Translations under genes and position numbers: made by a program | Notes under the pieces: model-generated | Told to the model about the DNA's origin: nothing | Database searches by the model: none | What the model saw: the letters and a program-made list of their open reading frames with translations, nothing else | From: Channallabes apus | Taxonomy: Eukaryota; Chordata; Actinopteri; Siluriformes; Clariidae | Assembly (NCBI GenBank): GCA_030522415.1 | Contig: CM060114.1 | Location: 24,347,304-24,411,303 of the forward strand | Direction of reading: 5' to 3' | Length of the DNA stretch: 64,000 nt | Shown here: piece after piece, positions 33,041 through 44,785 of the stretch | Position numbering within the stretch: position 1 is the stretch's first letter | Layout: each line of letters starts with the position of its first letter

Positions 33041-36000
33041 GAACGCCTCTGGGCGTTAGGACGGGGAGCCTCAGGGAAACGTTTCTGAAAATCTGAGATT
33101 AGCTTGGGGTCTAGGATGAACTTGGCGGGGATCCAGCTTCTCTCCTCAGGGCCATAGCCCTCCCAGTCCACCAGGTACTGAATGCCTCTACCTCGGCGAC
33201 GAGCTTTCAGGAGGCGGCGGACAGTGTAGGCTTCACCACCGTCAATGATACGGGGAGGAGGCAGAGGGTGGGTGGGGGGACTTAATGGGCATGAGATGAG
33301 GCGACGTAGCTGGGACACGTGGAATGTGGGATTTATTCGTCGCATCGTAGAGGGAAGTAGAAGTCTGACCGCGCAGGGGTTGACAATCCTGGTTATGGTG
33401 AAGGGGCCGATGTAACGGGGTGAGAGTTTGCGGGACAGGGTCTTAAGAGGGAGGTCTCTGGTGGAGAGCATGACTCTCTGCCCTATCCTGTACTTGGGGA
33501 CCTGAGAGCGTCTACGGTCTGCTTGCTCCTTGTAAATTCTGCCTTGTCGTAGCAGCGTCCTTCTGGCTTGGGTCCAGGTCCTCCTACAGCGGCGAATGAA
33601 GGCTTGGGCAGAGGGGACGCTGACCTCCTCTTCCTGAGAGAGGAACAAGGGTGGTTGGTAGCCCAGGCAGCACTGGAAGGGGGACAGCCCAGTAGACGAA
33701 GAGACTAGGGAGTTGTGGGCGTATTCCACCCAGGGCAGGAATCTGCTCCACGAGGTGACATCCCGGTAGGTCATGCACCTCAGGGCGATCTCGAGGGCTT
33801 GATTCTTCCTCTCCGTCTGCCCATTGGATTGAGGGTGGAAACCTGATGACAGGCTTGGGGTGGCTCCAATGAGCTTACAAAATGCCTTCCAGAACTGAGA
33901 AGTGAACTGTGGGCCCCGATCAGACACAATGTCCTTGGGCAGGCCGTGGAGCTTAAATACGTGATTAATCATGAGCTCTGCAGTCTCCTTGGCGGACGGA
34001 AGTTTTGGTAGGGGGATAAAGTGAGCAGCTTTAGAGAACCGATCAACCACGGTCATGATGCAGGTGTGGCCGGTGGGGGGGGGTAGACCGGTGACGAAGT
34101 CCAGGGCGATGTTGGACCAGGGGCGATGAGGGATGGGCAGGGGTCTGAGGAGGCCAGCTGGGGCAGTGTTGACATGTTTGGATCTTATGCAGACATTGCA
34201 TGCTGCAACAAAGCGGGAGCCGTCATCCTTGAGGGTGGGCCACCAAAACCGCTGCTGGGCTAGTGCCAGAGTTCTGGCGGTGCCTGGGTGGCAAGCGAGC
34301 TTGGAACTGTGGGCCCACTCCAGGACCTGAGAGCGCAGAGCGAGGGGAACGAAGAGACGGTTAGGAGGCACATTGCTTGGGCTTGGTCCATGGGATAGGG
34401 CTTCCTTGACGCTGGTTTCGATATCGAGCTCGGCCACGGCGAGGAGGCAGGGAGGTGGCAAAATAGTCTCACATGGGGCAGGGTCTTGGGTGGTCGAAAA
34501 TATTCTTGAAAGCGCATCCGGCTTGGTGTTCTTAGACCGGGCCTGACGAGAGTTGAGCCTCTTGGCGCTCCGTAGATACTCGAGGTTCTTGTGATCGGTC
34601 CATACCAGGAATGGGGCCTCCGTTCCCTCCAGCCAGTGTCTCCATTCCTCCAGTGCTAACTTGATGGCTAAGAGTTCACGATCTCCGATGCCGTAATTGC
34701 TCTCAGCAGGGGTTAGGCGGTGGGAGAAGAAGGAGCAGGGGTGCAGCTTATTATCTCTGTTGGATCTTTGTGAGAGGATGCCTCCTACTCCGGTGCTGGA
34801 GGCGTCGACTTCTACGATGAACTGCCGTGACGGATCTGGGATGGTGAGGATAGGGGCGGAGGTGAACCGTTTCTTCAGCTCGCTGAAGGCTTTTTCGGAT
34901 TCCAAGTTCCAGCAGAATTGGGTTTTGGTAGAGGTTAGAGCTGTTAGAGGGGCGGCGATGGAGCTGTAGCCTCGGATAAACCGATGATAAAAGTTAGCAA
35001 AGCCTAAGAACCTCTGGAGTTCATGTCGAGAAGTAGGGGTGGGCCACCTAGTGACCGCTTCGAGTTTAGCAGGTTCCATCTCGATGCCCTTGGGGCTGAT
35101 GGTGAATCCGAGGAACGTGGTGGCTGTGGTGTGGAACTCGCACTTCTCAGCCTTGATGAACAAGTTGTTCTCCAGGAGTCTCTGCAGTACCTGCCTGACA
35201 TGATGTTGGTGTTCTTCTGGGTTGTGAGAAAAGATCAGGATGTCGTCGAGATAGACGAATACGAATGAGTTAAGGAAATCCCTGAGGATGTCATTGATTA
35301 AGGCTTGAAACACTCCGGGGGCATTAGTAAGTCCAAAGGGAACCACAAGATACTCATAATGTCCAGTTGGCGTATTAAAAGCTGTTTTCCACTCATCCCC
35401 TTCCCGAATGCGAACAAGGTGATAGGCGTTGCGCAGATCTAGCTTAGTGAAGGTGCTGGCCCCCTGAAGGAGTTCGAAGGCAGTAGACATTAGAGGAAGG
35501 GGGTATCGGTTCTTAATGGTGATGTTGTTAAGGCCCCTATAATCAATGCACCAACGAAGGGAACCATCTTTCTTGCCTACGAAGAAGAATCCCGCCCCTG
35601 CCGGAGAGGAAGAGGGGCGGATGATTCCTGCGGCCAGCGATTCCGTGATGTACTGGTCCATGGCTTGGCGTTCTTTGGGCGACAGTGAGTAAAGACGGCC
35701 CTTGGGGGGGGAGGTGCCTGGGAGGAGGTCAATGGCGCAGTCATATGGTCGGTGGGGGGGAAGAGAGACTGCACGTGATTTACTGAACACAGTCCTGAGG
35801 TCATGGTATTCTGGGGGAACACGGGTGAGGTCCGATGGCTCCTTTGTGGGGACTGGGTCGAGGCAGGGCGTAGTGGCGGCGCGTAAACATGACGTGGAGC
35901 ATGATGGACTCCAGGCTACGATCGAGTTCCTGACCCAATCAATGTGCGGATTGTGTTGGGTTAACCAGGGGAGGCCTAGGACGACCGTGGCATGTGACCC

Positions 36001-37194
36001 CTCCATGATGAACAGCGACGTTTGTTCTGAGTGATTGCCGGACACCTTTAGGCCAATGAGAGGGGTTCTGTGGGTGATGGGTGGGAGTGGACTCCCGTCG
36101 AGGGCCTGGACTTTGAGGTGGTTCTCCAAGGGCAGCGCAGGAATACCCAGGGTCTCGGCTGAAGCCGCATTCAGCAGGTTACGATCCGAACCCGAGTCGA
36201 CCAGTGCCTGCACTAGGTGGGTCTGTCGCTCATGGATGAGGAAGATGGGAAGCAGATGACGTTGGTCCGGGAGCCTTCTTGGAGTCTCGCCCTCTAGTGC
36301 TCCCAGCTGAACTAGAGGGCGCCCCCCTTTTACTGGACAGTTCTTCAGCAGGTGTCCTGATTTCCCACAGTAGAAGCAGGCCCCCTCCACCCGCCGGCGG
36401 TGACGCTCCTCTGGGGTGATGCGGGTTCTGCCCAGTTGCATGGGATCCTCCTGGGGTTCAACTCGTGGAGGTGGGGGTCGCGGTAGTGCCCTGGGAGGAG
36501 AAAATCGGGCTGACCTACGAAGACGGAGACGGGCATCTACTCGACCAGCCAGGTCCACGAGCTCTTGGAGCGACGAGGGAAGCTCTCGCGAGATTAGCTC
36601 ATCTTGGAGCTTCTCTGTCAGACCCTCCAAAAAGACGTCGCATAACGCTCGGTTATTCCAACCACTGGGGAGGGCCAGGGTCTGGAACTCAATGGCATAT
36701 TCATAGGCCGAACGCGAGCCCTGGCGAAGATTCAGCAGTTTTTGACCCGCCTCCCTGCCATGGCATGAGCGGTCAAACACCCTCTTCATCTCTCTGGCGA
36801 AGTCTCCGTAATTGGAACAGCAGGGGTCGTGTGCATCCCAAAGCGCGGTGCTCCATTCACGGGCGCGTCCTGACAGGAGTGTGATGACGTAAGCCACCTT
36901 AGATTGTTCGGTGGAAAAGGCGGAGGCTTGGAGCTCGAAGCTCAGGGAACACTGAGATAAGAAGGAGCGACAGGTGCCTGGATCTCCCTCGTAGGTGGGA
37001 GGAGCGGGGAGGCGTGGTTCCTGTGGCGCATGTGAGCTTGCTCCTTGCGGTAGGGAGAGTTGGAGTCTCTGAAGCTGAGACGTGACGTCGGCGAGAGACT
37101 GCTTGGTGCTGAGCAGTTCCTGTTGGTGAATCCCGAGTAGGGCACCTTGACTTTCCAATGCCGCTCTCATATGGTCAGAAGCCGCTGGATCCAT
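33037..37194 (-). CDS. gag-pol: Gag-Pol polyprotein of chromovirus 2, single frame
   Basis: 1385 residues from MDPAAS at 37194, the first ATG after the LTR; upstream in-frame ATGs lie in the LTR and are less likely. Zinc knuckle [14 protein letters not shown] at 273-286; protease DSGS at 333; reverse transcriptase YLDD at 648-651; RNase H D798, E840, D867 and a final D893; integrase with [21 protein letters not shown] and NGQTERKN; chromodomain [15 protein letters not shown]. Between RQAR (886) and SKNTK the protein lacks 17 residues present in chromovirus 1, an in-frame 51-bp gap in RNase H that may impair it. Gag and Pol need no frameshift here. Confidence 0.95.
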   Translation of the reverse strand: MDPAASDHMRAALESQGALLGIHQQELLSTKQSLADVTSQLQRLQLSLPQGASSHAPQEPRLPAPPTYEGDPGTCRSFLSQCSLSFELQASAFSTEQSKVAYVITLLSGRAREWSTALWDAHDPCCSNYGDFAREMKRVFDRSCHGREAGQKLLNLRQGSRSAYEYAIEFQTLALPSGWNNRALCDVFLEGLTEKLQDELISRELPSSLQELVDLAGRVDARLRLRRSARFSPPRALPRPPPPRVEPQEDPMQLGRTRITPEERHRRRVEGACFYCGKSGHLLKNCPVKGGRPLVQLGALEGETPRRLPDQRHLLPIFLIHERQTHLVQALVDSGSDRNLLNAASAETLGIPALPLENHLKVQALDGSPLPPITHRTPLIGLKVSGNHSEQTSLFIMEGSHATVVLGLPWLTQHNPHIDWVRNSIVAWSPSCSTSCLRAATTPCLDPVPTKEPSDLTRVPPEYHDLRTVFSKSRAVSLPPHRPYDCAIDLLPGTSPPKGRLYSLSPKERQAMDQYITESLAAGIIRPSSSPAGAGFFFVGKKDGSLRWCIDYRGLNNITIKNRYPLPLMSTAFELLQGASTFTKLDLRNAYHLVRIREGDEWKTAFNTPTGHYEYLVVPFGLTNAPGVFQALINDILRDFLNSFVFVYLDDILIFSHNPEEHQHHVRQVLQRLLENNLFIKAEKCEFHTTATTFLGFTISPKGIEMEPAKLEAVTRWPTPTSRHELQRFLGFANFYHRFIRGYSSIAAPLTALTSTKTQFCWNLESEKAFSELKKRFTSAPILTIPDPSRQFIVEVDASSTGVGGILSQRSNRDNKLHPCSFFSHRLTPAESNYGIGDRELLAIKLALEEWRHWLEGTEAPFLVWTDHKNLEYLRSAKRLNSRQARSKNTKPDALSRIFSTTQDPAPCETILPPPCLLAVAELDIETSVKEALSHGPSPSNVPPNRLFVPLALRSQVLEWAHSSKLACHPGTARTLALAQQRFWWPTLKDDGSRFVAACNVCIRSKHVNTAPAGLLRPLPIPHRPWSNIALDFVTGLPPPTGHTCIMTVVDRFSKAAHFIPLPKLPSAKETAELMINHVFKLHGLPKDIVSDRGPQFTSQFWKAFCKLIGATPSLSSGFHPQSNGQTERKNQALEIALRCMTYRDVTSWSRFLPWVEYAHNSLVSSSTGLSPFQCCLGYQPPLFLSQEEEVSVPSAQAFIRRCRRTWTQARRTLLRQGRIYKEQADRRRSQVPKYRIGQRVMLSTRDLPLKTLSRKLSPRYIGPFTITRIVNPCAVRLLLPSTMRRINPTFHVSQLRRLISCPLSPPTHPLPPPRIIDGGEAYTVRRLLKARRRGRGIQYLVDWEGYGPEERSWIPAKFILDPKLISDFQKRFPEAPRPNAQRRS

Positions 37195-37199
37195 AGCTG

Positions 37200-37210
37200 G
37201 CTGGATTATT
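37200..37210 (-). promoter_or_regulatory. Primer-binding site, self-priming type, chromovirus 2
   Basis: One base after the 5' LTR, the minus strand reads aataatccagc. It is perfectly complementary over 11 bases to the predicted mRNA start (37533-37523). Confidence 0.78.
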
Positions 37211-37211
37211 C

Positions 37212-37719
37212 TGTCACGAACGCAGGCAGAACGACATGAATCCAAGTGCGGATACTGACTATATAGAGATGTGGGGGGCGTGGTCGGGGGCGTGAGCAAG
37301 GGTCGAATGCCGTGAGTCCGTCAGCGAAGCGTCCAAAGCAAAAACACGAGACGAGAGCCGTAGTCAAAAAGAGGAAGCGTAAGGTCAAAACCGGGAAATC
37401 AAAAAGGCAGGCGAACAATCCAAATCGGCAAGCAGAAAATCAAAAACGAGAAAAAACAAAGCGAGGTCGTAACATGAAAGCAGAGAAAAGAAAACGCGAG
37501 AGAATCGAGGTATAACACACACAATAATCCAGCGATCTGAGCAGCGCGCCGCGCATGCTTAAATCGCTGGAGTAATCAGTCATGGAATGAGAAACAGCTG
37601 AGCAGACGGGGCGGAAACGGGGGCGTGAGAGCGCACGTGACGGCTAGACAAAAACATGAGCGCGTGGGGGAGTGACAGCGTGGGAAAAAAAAACGGCCGA
37701 CAGACCGTGACTCGTGACA
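37212..37719 (-). repeat. 5' LTR of chromovirus 2
   Basis: 508 bp; holds the promoter. It differs from the other LTR at two sites seen by eye (t/c near the left end and in aaacg(c/t)gaga). Confidence 0.95.
37523..37564 (-). promoter_or_regulatory. TATA-like box and self-primer of chromovirus 2
   Basis: On the minus strand atttaag starts at 37564. Thirty-one bases later, at 37533, begins gctggattatt, the 11-base complement of the primer-binding site. The spacing equals that in chromovirus 1. Confidence 0.72.
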
Positions 37720-37724
37720 ATCTG

Positions 37725-37831
37725 ACAGTTTGTTATGAGGCTCCACCCCTTTCAAATAGCTGCCAGTCATGATATAGAGAAGCCTTGCACTTGGGTGAGA
37801 CACGAAAAAGAACAATGTAAATATATAAAAC

Positions 37832-37863
<32 letters not shown>

Positions 37864-38000
37864 GGAGGGAGAGAGATATATATTGAATCTGTATCTATTT
37901 ACTAGATAGCATGATTTGAAATGCTTGTGAATTTGGAGGTATAGCTCTGATATCTTTTGCAGTTACACTAGTAAAAAAAAAATTTCTTGTTCGTTTTGAG

Positions 38001-38075
<75 letters not shown>

Positions 38076-38207
38076 GTGTGTATGTGTGTTGCTTTCACAT
38101 TCATCTTTCTTAGTCACTGATCTCTTTATGAAATGCAGCACTGTTTATTTTAGCTCGACACCTAACCTACTGTAACACAAGCACTCTGAAAGATATCGAT
38201 TTCTTTG

Positions 38208-38245
<38 letters not shown>

Positions 38246-38329
38246 CAGAGGTGTGAACAGTATCTTCGGCACAATCACAGCTTTTCTATCGAAGCTGACA
38301 AATTGGCCTTGACATACATGGATTTAGTG

Positions 38330-38378
<49 letters not shown>

Positions 38379-38613
38379 CAGCTGAAGGGGAGAGACAGAC
38401 ACCCAGGATGAGGAAATGGTAGATTCCTAAATAACAGAGAGGGTTATCAAAATGTTACTGAATTGGTAAAAACTATATTTTTATTAATGGACTTCTCTTA
38501 TTTTTCTTTCTGTCCTATATCCCCCCCCCCGCCCCCCACAAACTCTGTTCTTCGCTGAGAGTTATTTCCTGCTCTTGTTCCTGTAGATTGACCTTTATAT
38601 TGAGAGATTAAGT

Positions 38614-38683
<70 letters not shown>

Positions 38684-39009
38684 GTCTAGTTTTGTCTAGA
38701 GTGCTGAGTAGTTTTATGAGATCAGGATCTACTCAATTTAATACACTCTGGGTAGGACAGAAAACACACTGAACAACCATCAAACATTGAGATGTGTGTG
38801 TGGCACAGGGCTTGGTAATCAATGTCATGTTGTGTATTACTGTCATATTGATTATTGATCCACAAAATTGTCTATATGACCCTCTAGTTCATAATTTATT
38901 ATCTGTTCGCACAGTGGGATTCATTCATCAATTATTTTGGAAAGTTGTTTGTGATTGTTTGTGCAAGATTAAACATTTCAGATATAATTAATTATATTTA
39001 CAATATAAC
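37725..39009. repeat. Microsatellite-rich intergenic DNA
   Basis: (GATA)n at 37832-37862; (TG)n plus (GA)n at 38004-38073; (TG)n at 38209-38242; (GA)n at 38334-38375; (TG)n at 38612-38680; a C-run at 38521-38536. No gene is seen in the spaces between. Confidence 0.9.
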
Positions 39010-39651
39010 TGTAAGAGCTTCGTACTTGTTATGAATTTGTTGTTGTGTTTATTTTATTTTATTTGTTATTTCATTTATTCTACCTTGTTCTATTCATTAG
39101 TAAAGCATTAAGCATTAAGTTGTTACATAAGCCATAAGCTTTATATTTCTTAGTCATGCATCCATTTCGACAATCGTAAGTTGGTCTGTGATGTCATTCT
39201 ACTATTACATGCATTTGTGTGACTGTCATATGATAGAGAGTTCAGTTTAGATGCGGAAGGCTACGGAAACACAAGCTTCTGAACGTCAGCTATCGTAAGC
39301 TCGTGAGCTCCCCGTAAGCTGGGAATGTAAGATACAACAACTAGGTTGTTGTAACCGTAAGCTCCCGTAAGTAGAGATATACAACAAGAGTGTTGTTATA
39401 TACGTAAGCTAAGACTGTAATTTACAAGATACAGCAACTAGGTTGTTGTAAAAGTCAGAGATTTGCAAGATGCAGCAACTGGTGTCTGTAATCACAGTGG
39501 ATTTACTCAAGACGGATGTATGAAGTGTTGATTCTTTGATGCTGACAAAATAAACTACAAGAGACAAAGAGATTGGACTTCTGTCGTGTGAGTGAAACTT
39601 TAAGACAAAGCTACACGTCAAAACTGGTGAAATAACATGACCGCATCTACA
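39010..39651 (+). repeat. 5' LTR of the BEL element
   Basis: 642 bp, starting tgtaagag and ending atctaca. It is about 183 bp longer than the 3' LTR, which lacks an internal block corresponding to about 39152-39345. The block is bordered by related words (ctaggttgttg occurs twice in the 5' LTR), suggesting deletion between short repeats. Confidence 0.93.
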
Positions 39652-39736
39652 TAAAGTCAAAAGCTTTCCGCTGTTTGAATGAAAACAAGTGAACGCCGAA
39701 AGGGAAAGTAAAAGAGAATAGCCGTTGAACTTCACC

Positions 39737-40699
39737 ATGCCGAACAACGAGGACGACGCTCCCAGCACTTGGCTGGGGAGCCTAACGGCACTCTACGAGA
39801 CGGACATAAAGAACTTCAATGATGCGCTGGATGCAAGAAAAGGCAAGCGAATTCGACTGAACGCAATGTCTACTGCATTAAAGACACCTATGAACTATGA
39901 ACACGAACGCGATCAGGTCGCCTGCAGCGCACCTGAGGCCCAAGGCTGCACAGAATTCATAGCTAAGGTGGGTCGCTGGATAGCGAACACCACGGACACT
40001 AAGGGCCACTCTGTGACGTCGTGATCACGCGAAGATGTCTCGCCGGGTGTCAGCGTGTCACTGATAACGGCAGCATCCAAAAGGTCTGTAACTTCTACAT
40101 CATCCTCAGCCCGACTAAAGAAAGAAGAAGCCGACAGAGCAGCTCTGTTAGCAAAGGCTGCAACCTTGGACGAACGTCTCCAGTTAGAAATGGAGGAAGC
40201 ACAACTAAAGGCAAAAAGGCAAAGGCTGGAAATCAAAACGGCGCTCGCTATGCACGATGCCAAATTAAGAGTGCTTCAACGTCAAGATCGCAAATACGAC
40301 AGCCGATCGCCCAAGAGGAAGAGCGCACTCATTGAATCGAGCAGCGCACGTCCGAGCAGCGCGTGCCCGAGCAGCGCGTGCCCGAGCAGCGCGCACTCTC
40401 ACCTTTCCAACTCAACATGCAACAGCCGAGCGGAGCCTGTGAACGAGAGCGCATTCATTGAATCGAGCATCGCGTTCCCGAGCAGCGTGCACTCTCACCT
40501 TTCCAACTCAACATGCAACAGCCGAGCGGAGCCTGCGAACAAGAGCGCACTCATTGAATCGAGCAACGCGCACCTGAGCAGCGCGCACTCTACGGACCTG
40601 AACGCCGCAACCCAGTCAAACATCCCTTCAAGGACCCAAACAAAGGGGCCAAGGGAAACCCAGGGTCAGCGTCGCAACCGAGGACAGACAGGTTGGTAA
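39737..40699 (+). pseudogene. BEL Gag N-terminal and central part, frameshifted
   Basis: Starts MPNNEDDAPSTWLGS and runs in one frame to a stop at 40024. It continues from about 40055 in another frame with a Lys/Glu/Ala-rich segment (EADRAALLAKAATLDERLQL) likely to be a coiled coil. A Ser-rich tandem repeat follows (40321-40590; about 96-bp units), all lengths being multiples of three, so the repeat arose while the frame was under use or by chance kept it. Gag assembles the particle. Confidence 0.8.
40321..40590 (+). repeat. In-frame tandem repeat in BEL gag
   Basis: Units start with agcgca(c/t)tcattgaatc at 40321, 40447 and 40543; unit 1 is 30 bases longer owing to two extra 15-base cgagcagcgcgtgcc copies. 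The encoded peptide repeats ALIESS...PSSA...SHLSNSTCNSRAEP. Confidence 0.9.
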
Positions 40700-40721
40700 A
40701 ATTCACAAAGACTCGATTACA

Positions 40722-41078
40722 ATGAAGAATGCTGGTACATTACCTGTCTGCGCCTTCACTAAACCGTGCGCACATTGCAAAGGGGAGCATATCTTAGACG
40801 ATTGCTTCCAATTTAATGATAAGACATACAAAGACAAAGTAGAATTCTTAAAAAGAAACGGATTCTGTTTCGGATGTTTAAGAAAGGGTCATTTGTGGAA
40901 AGACTGTACCAGAAAAATTACATGTTCATTGTGTTCAAAGCCAGATCCAAGCATGCTACACAGAGCAGCGCAAGACACGATGCATTTAGTTACAAGCGCC
41001 AACGAAACTGAAGGTGACACAAAAAAATACACCACCTGCTGTGAGTACACCAAATGCGCTCACTGGGGCTGGAGATAA
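40722..41078 (+). pseudogene. BEL Gag zinc-knuckle region and pol junction
   Basis: Cys-rich segment with CAHCKGEHILDDC, CFGCLRKGHLWKDC and CSLCSKPDPSMLH, the tandem knuckles typical of BEL/Pao Gag. The frame breaks near 41040 and continues in the next ORF. Confidence 0.85.
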
Positions 41079-42406
41079 TTGCATCCTCCCCATTGTACCC
41101 GTTAAAATAAAGTCCAAGAAAAAGGACACAATCGTAGAAGCCATGGACTATCACGTGAAAGTCCCCGAGAAGGACACAGATCTACGATTCCTACGATTCA
41201 GATTCCTATGGTGGCCGAACGGAGATGTGAACCAAAACTTAGTTGAATATAAGATGGTAGTTCATCTGTTCGGTGCAAAACCATCGCCTAGTGTTGCTAT
41301 CTTCGCCCTCAGAAAGACAGCAGAAGAAAACCGCAGCAATGCATCTGCTGTGGCAGTTAATACAGTGCTTAAAAACTTTTATGTAGACGACTGCCTGAAA
41401 TCCTTTTCGAGTCATGACCAAGCAGTCGCCCTATACAATGATCTCACAAGTCTCTGTGCAAGCGGAGGGTTTAACCTCACAAAATGGGCAAGCAACAGCC
41501 GTGCCCTACTGACTGTCATTCCCGAGAGTGAAAGGATGAAAGACATGAGAGACTTAGACTTGAGTAAAGATGCACTGCCCATAGAGAGAGCTCTGGGGGT
41601 GCTGTGGTGCATTAACTCAGACATGTTCAAGTTCAAAATTAGTTTAAAGGAACGACCTGTGACAAAACGAGGAATTCTGTCAATCACTAGCTCAACATAC
41701 GACCCGTTAGGCTTTCTCCCACCTGCCATACTGCCAGCTAAAACTCTAATGCAACAGCTATGTAAAGAAAAACTAGCCTGGGATGACGACATTCCCGAGC
41801 AGTTTGCTAAAGCATGGAAAACCTGGCTGCAAGAGCTGCACAGACTGTCTGAGTTTAGTGTAGTAAGGTGCGTGAAACCAGCCGACTTTGGAGTTACAGC
41901 TACAGTACAACTCCACCACTTCTCAGATGCAAGTGAAATGGGATACGGAGCTGTCTCATACCTCAGGTTAGTAAACGCTGATGGACCTACACATTGTGCA
42001 TTCATGATGGGGAATTCCCATGTAGCACCCCTGAAACAAACCACCATTCCACGAATGGAACTGACTGCGGCAGTGGTCGCTGTAAAAAATGACAAAATGT
42101 TGAAAGAACAGCTAGAATTGAAATTGCTGGACTCTGTTTTGGACTGACAGTACAACTGTTTTGAGATACATTGATAACGAAACACTTCGTTTTAAAACCT
42201 TCGTGGCCAACAGAATCGCCATTATAAGAGAGTCAACCAAGTCACAGCAATGGAGGTACGTTAATACCTCAAAAAACCCAGCTGACTTTGCCTCCAGGGG
42301 GGTATCCTGTGAAAAGTTCATGAAAATGTTAACTGGATCCATGGTCCCTGATTTCTCAAAGAAGCAGAGTGCAAATGGCCTGAAAACATTCATGACACAT
42401 CAATAA
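41014..42406 (+). pseudogene. BEL Pol: protease edge, reverse transcriptase C-part, RNase H
   Basis: After the protease N-terminal strand (CILPIVPVKIKS) the sequence goes within about 25 residues to the RT words FLWWPNGD, FGAKPSPS and catalytic FYVDDCLKS. The protease active site and the N-terminal half of RT are therefore missing. Conserved BEL text follows (STYDPLGFLPPAILPAKTLMQ), then the RNase H start HHFSDASEMGYGAVSY and IPRMELTAAV. A frame break at about 42147 separates the final part ending at 42406 (NPADFASRGV). Confidence 0.88.
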
Positions 42407-42441
42407 CACAAAATGATGATGAAATTAAACTCTCAGCTTTA

Positions 42442-43979
42442 GTGAATACTGTGAGCGTTACAAAATGCGCAGACGCAGTGAGTAAACTGATTAATCATCA
42501 TTCTGATTGGCACAAGTTAAAAAGATCCGTTGCCTGGATCCTTCGCATCAGAGACATGCTCAAACAAAAAACAGAAAGGGTCAAATCACAAGTAGATAAC
42601 CCAAAGACAGAAAATCACAAGTCGCTAACAGCTCAAGAACTAACAAGAGCAGAAAATGAAATCATTAAATTTACTCAAAGACAAAATTTTAAGGAAGAAA
42701 TTCTCACGTTGCAAAAGAATAAAGCAGCAGCAGAATTCAAACAGGAAATTTCCACACAGCAAAAACGCAAGGCATCTGTAAAAAGAAACAGTTGCTTTAA
42801 CTGGACCCAGTGCTACAGGATGGATTGCTGAGAGTCGGAGGATGTCTCGGCAGGTCTGCAATGCCAGAGCACGTTAAACACCCAGTCATTGTACCTAAAG
42901 ACTCACATATCACAACGTTAATATTAAGAGACGTTCATGACAAGATAGGACACAGTGGTAGAAATTACATGCTTTCAGAATTGCGGCAGAAATACTGGAT
43001 TCCGACTGCTAACTCACTTGTAAGACAGTTTCTCTCCAGGTGTGTGATATGCAGGAAGTCTAGAGCTAAAGCATGTGAGCAAAAAATGTCAGAATTGCCA
43101 TTCGACAGAATAATACCAGACCACCCACCCTTCACTAATGTGGGAGTAGACTACTTCGGAACCTTCGAGGTTAAACGTGGCAAAAGTAACGTTAAAAGAT
43201 ATGGCGTACTTTTCACTTGTCTGACAACAAGAGCCGTGCACATTGAAATTGCTCATTCGCTTGACACAGACTCTTGTGTGAATGCCATGAGACGCTTTAT
43301 AAACAGGAGAGGTCAGGTGTCAGTGATGCGAACTGACAATGGAACAAACTTCATAGTCGCTGAGACTGAACTGCGCGAGGCTATTCAGCAATGGAATCAG
43401 TCACAAATTGAAAGCTTCCTTACTCAAAGGAACATACAGTGGACATTTAACCCACCCTCTGGATCTCACTTTGGCGGAATATGGGAAAGACAGATCAGGT
43501 CAGTTAGAAAGATCTTGAGATCAGTACTGAAAGAACAAACATTAACTGACGAGAGCCTGCATACATTCATGTGTGAAGTAGAAGCGATAATGAATAAGCG
43601 ACCCCTCACTACTGTCTCGGAGGATCCCACAGATCTGGAACCTCTGACACCAAACCACCTGCTCCTGATGAAAAAACAGCCAAACCTGCCCCCTGGACTT
43701 TTCAAAAAGGAATACATCTATTCACGTCGCAGGTGGAAGCAGGTTCAGTCCCAATCAGACCTATTCTGGAAGCGATGGGTGCGTGAATACTTGCCCTTGC
43801 TCCAGGAACGTCTAAAATGGTTTCAAGAGAGAAAAAACCTTTCGATTGGAGACATAGTTTTAATAATTGATGAGTCTTCTCCAAGAAATTCATGGGTCAT
43901 GGGACGAATCACGAAAGTGTTCCCCGACAAAGGGGGACTGGTGAGACGTGTGTTAGTTAATACCAAGACCAACATATGA
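42442..43979 (+). pseudogene. BEL integrase and C-terminal domain
   Basis: A first piece (42442-42831) covers the linker after RNase H. The integrase runs in another frame from 42810 with HVKHPVIVPKDSHIT, the HHCC site (HDKIGHSG and CVICRKSRA), VGVDYFGTFEV, RTDNGTNF and the glutamate in HFGGIWERQIRSV. The BEL-specific C-terminal region (NHLLLMKKQPNLPPG, GDIVLIIDE) ends at 43979. The catalytic triad is present, so the integrase is the best-kept part. Confidence 0.9.
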
Positions 43980-44171
43980 AATGGACTGTTAAATGTGTGG
44001 TAATATGTTATGAAATTTGACATGCAAATATAAACACCTGAGATAAATATTATACATTTACAAGATTTAAAACGTTTAGAAGTTTAAGAATGTTTGATTT
44101 TATGGCTTTATTAAAAAATAAAAAAAAAATTGTAATTGTCAGTCTCCATGCCTGTCAATTAGGGGCTGGAA

Positions 44172-44630
44172 TGTAAGAGCCATATCGCACTTGTTATGAA
44201 TTTGTTGTTGTAATTATTTTATTTTATTTATTGTTATTTCATTTATTCTACCTTGTTCTATTCATTAGTAAAGCATTAAGCATTAAGTTGTTACATAAGC
44301 CATAAGCTTTATATTTCTTATAGGTTGTTGTAACCGTAAGCTCCCGTAAGTAGAGATATACAACAAGAGTGTTGTTATATACGTAAGCTAAGACTGTAAT
44401 TTACAAGATACAGCAACTAGGTTGTTGTAAAAGTCAGAGATTTGCAAGATGCAGCAACTGGTGTCTGTAATCACAGTGGATTTACTCAAGACGGCTGTAT
44501 GAAGTGTTGATTCTTTGATGCTGACAAAATAAACTACAAGAGACAAAGAGATCGGACTTCTGTCGTGTGAGTGAAACTTTAAGACAAAGCTACGCATCAA
44601 AACTGGTGAAATAACATGACCGCATCTACA
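44172..44630 (+). repeat. 3' LTR of the BEL element, shortened
   Basis: 459 bp, colinear with the 5' LTR except for the 183-bp gap and scattered substitutions, so the insertion is older than those of the chromoviruses. Confidence 0.93.
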
Positions 44631-44635
44631 ATAAC

Positions 44636-44785
44636 CTTTCTTTGTACCCCAGTTATATTTAGATAATGTCCAGGATGAGGTTGGCTCTCTGACCTCTCTT
44701 TCTTTGTTTTGTTTTACTCTCTGAAACTTTAAACCATTTATTACATTAGGTATGATAAAGATACTCTTATTTCGATTTGCTCACA
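44636..44785. other. Short flank, nothing recognised
   Basis: About 150 bases between the BEL element and an old LINE. Confidence 0.5.

Larger units (their letters stand above)
32517..37719 (-). mobile_element. Ty3/gypsy chromovirus 2 (Tf1/sushi type), full length
   Basis: Two 508-bp LTRs (32517-33024, 37212-37719) differ at about two positions by eye. They are flanked by the 5-bp duplication atctg (32512-32516, 37720-37724). A single open Gag-Pol frame runs between them on the minus strand. The family is distinct from chromovirus 1 (different LTR, one ORF instead of two) but has the same domain order including a chromodomain. A young insertion. Confidence 0.97.
39010..44630 (+). mobile_element. 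BEL/Pao LTR retrotransposon, decayed
   Basis: LTRs at 39010-39651 and 44172-44630 are flanked by the 5-bp duplication ataac (39005-39009, 44631-44635). Internal proteins are of BEL/Pao type. The gag is frameshifted, protease and the first half of the reverse transcriptase are deleted, and pol is broken in several places. Non-autonomous today. Confidence 0.95.

Noticed and set aside
35702..36884. Plus-strand ORFs over chromovirus 2
   Set aside because: Antisense shadows of the open Gag-Pol frame.
38004..38683. Cys/Val- and Glu/Arg-repeat ORFs
   Set aside because: Translations of TG and GA microsatellites.
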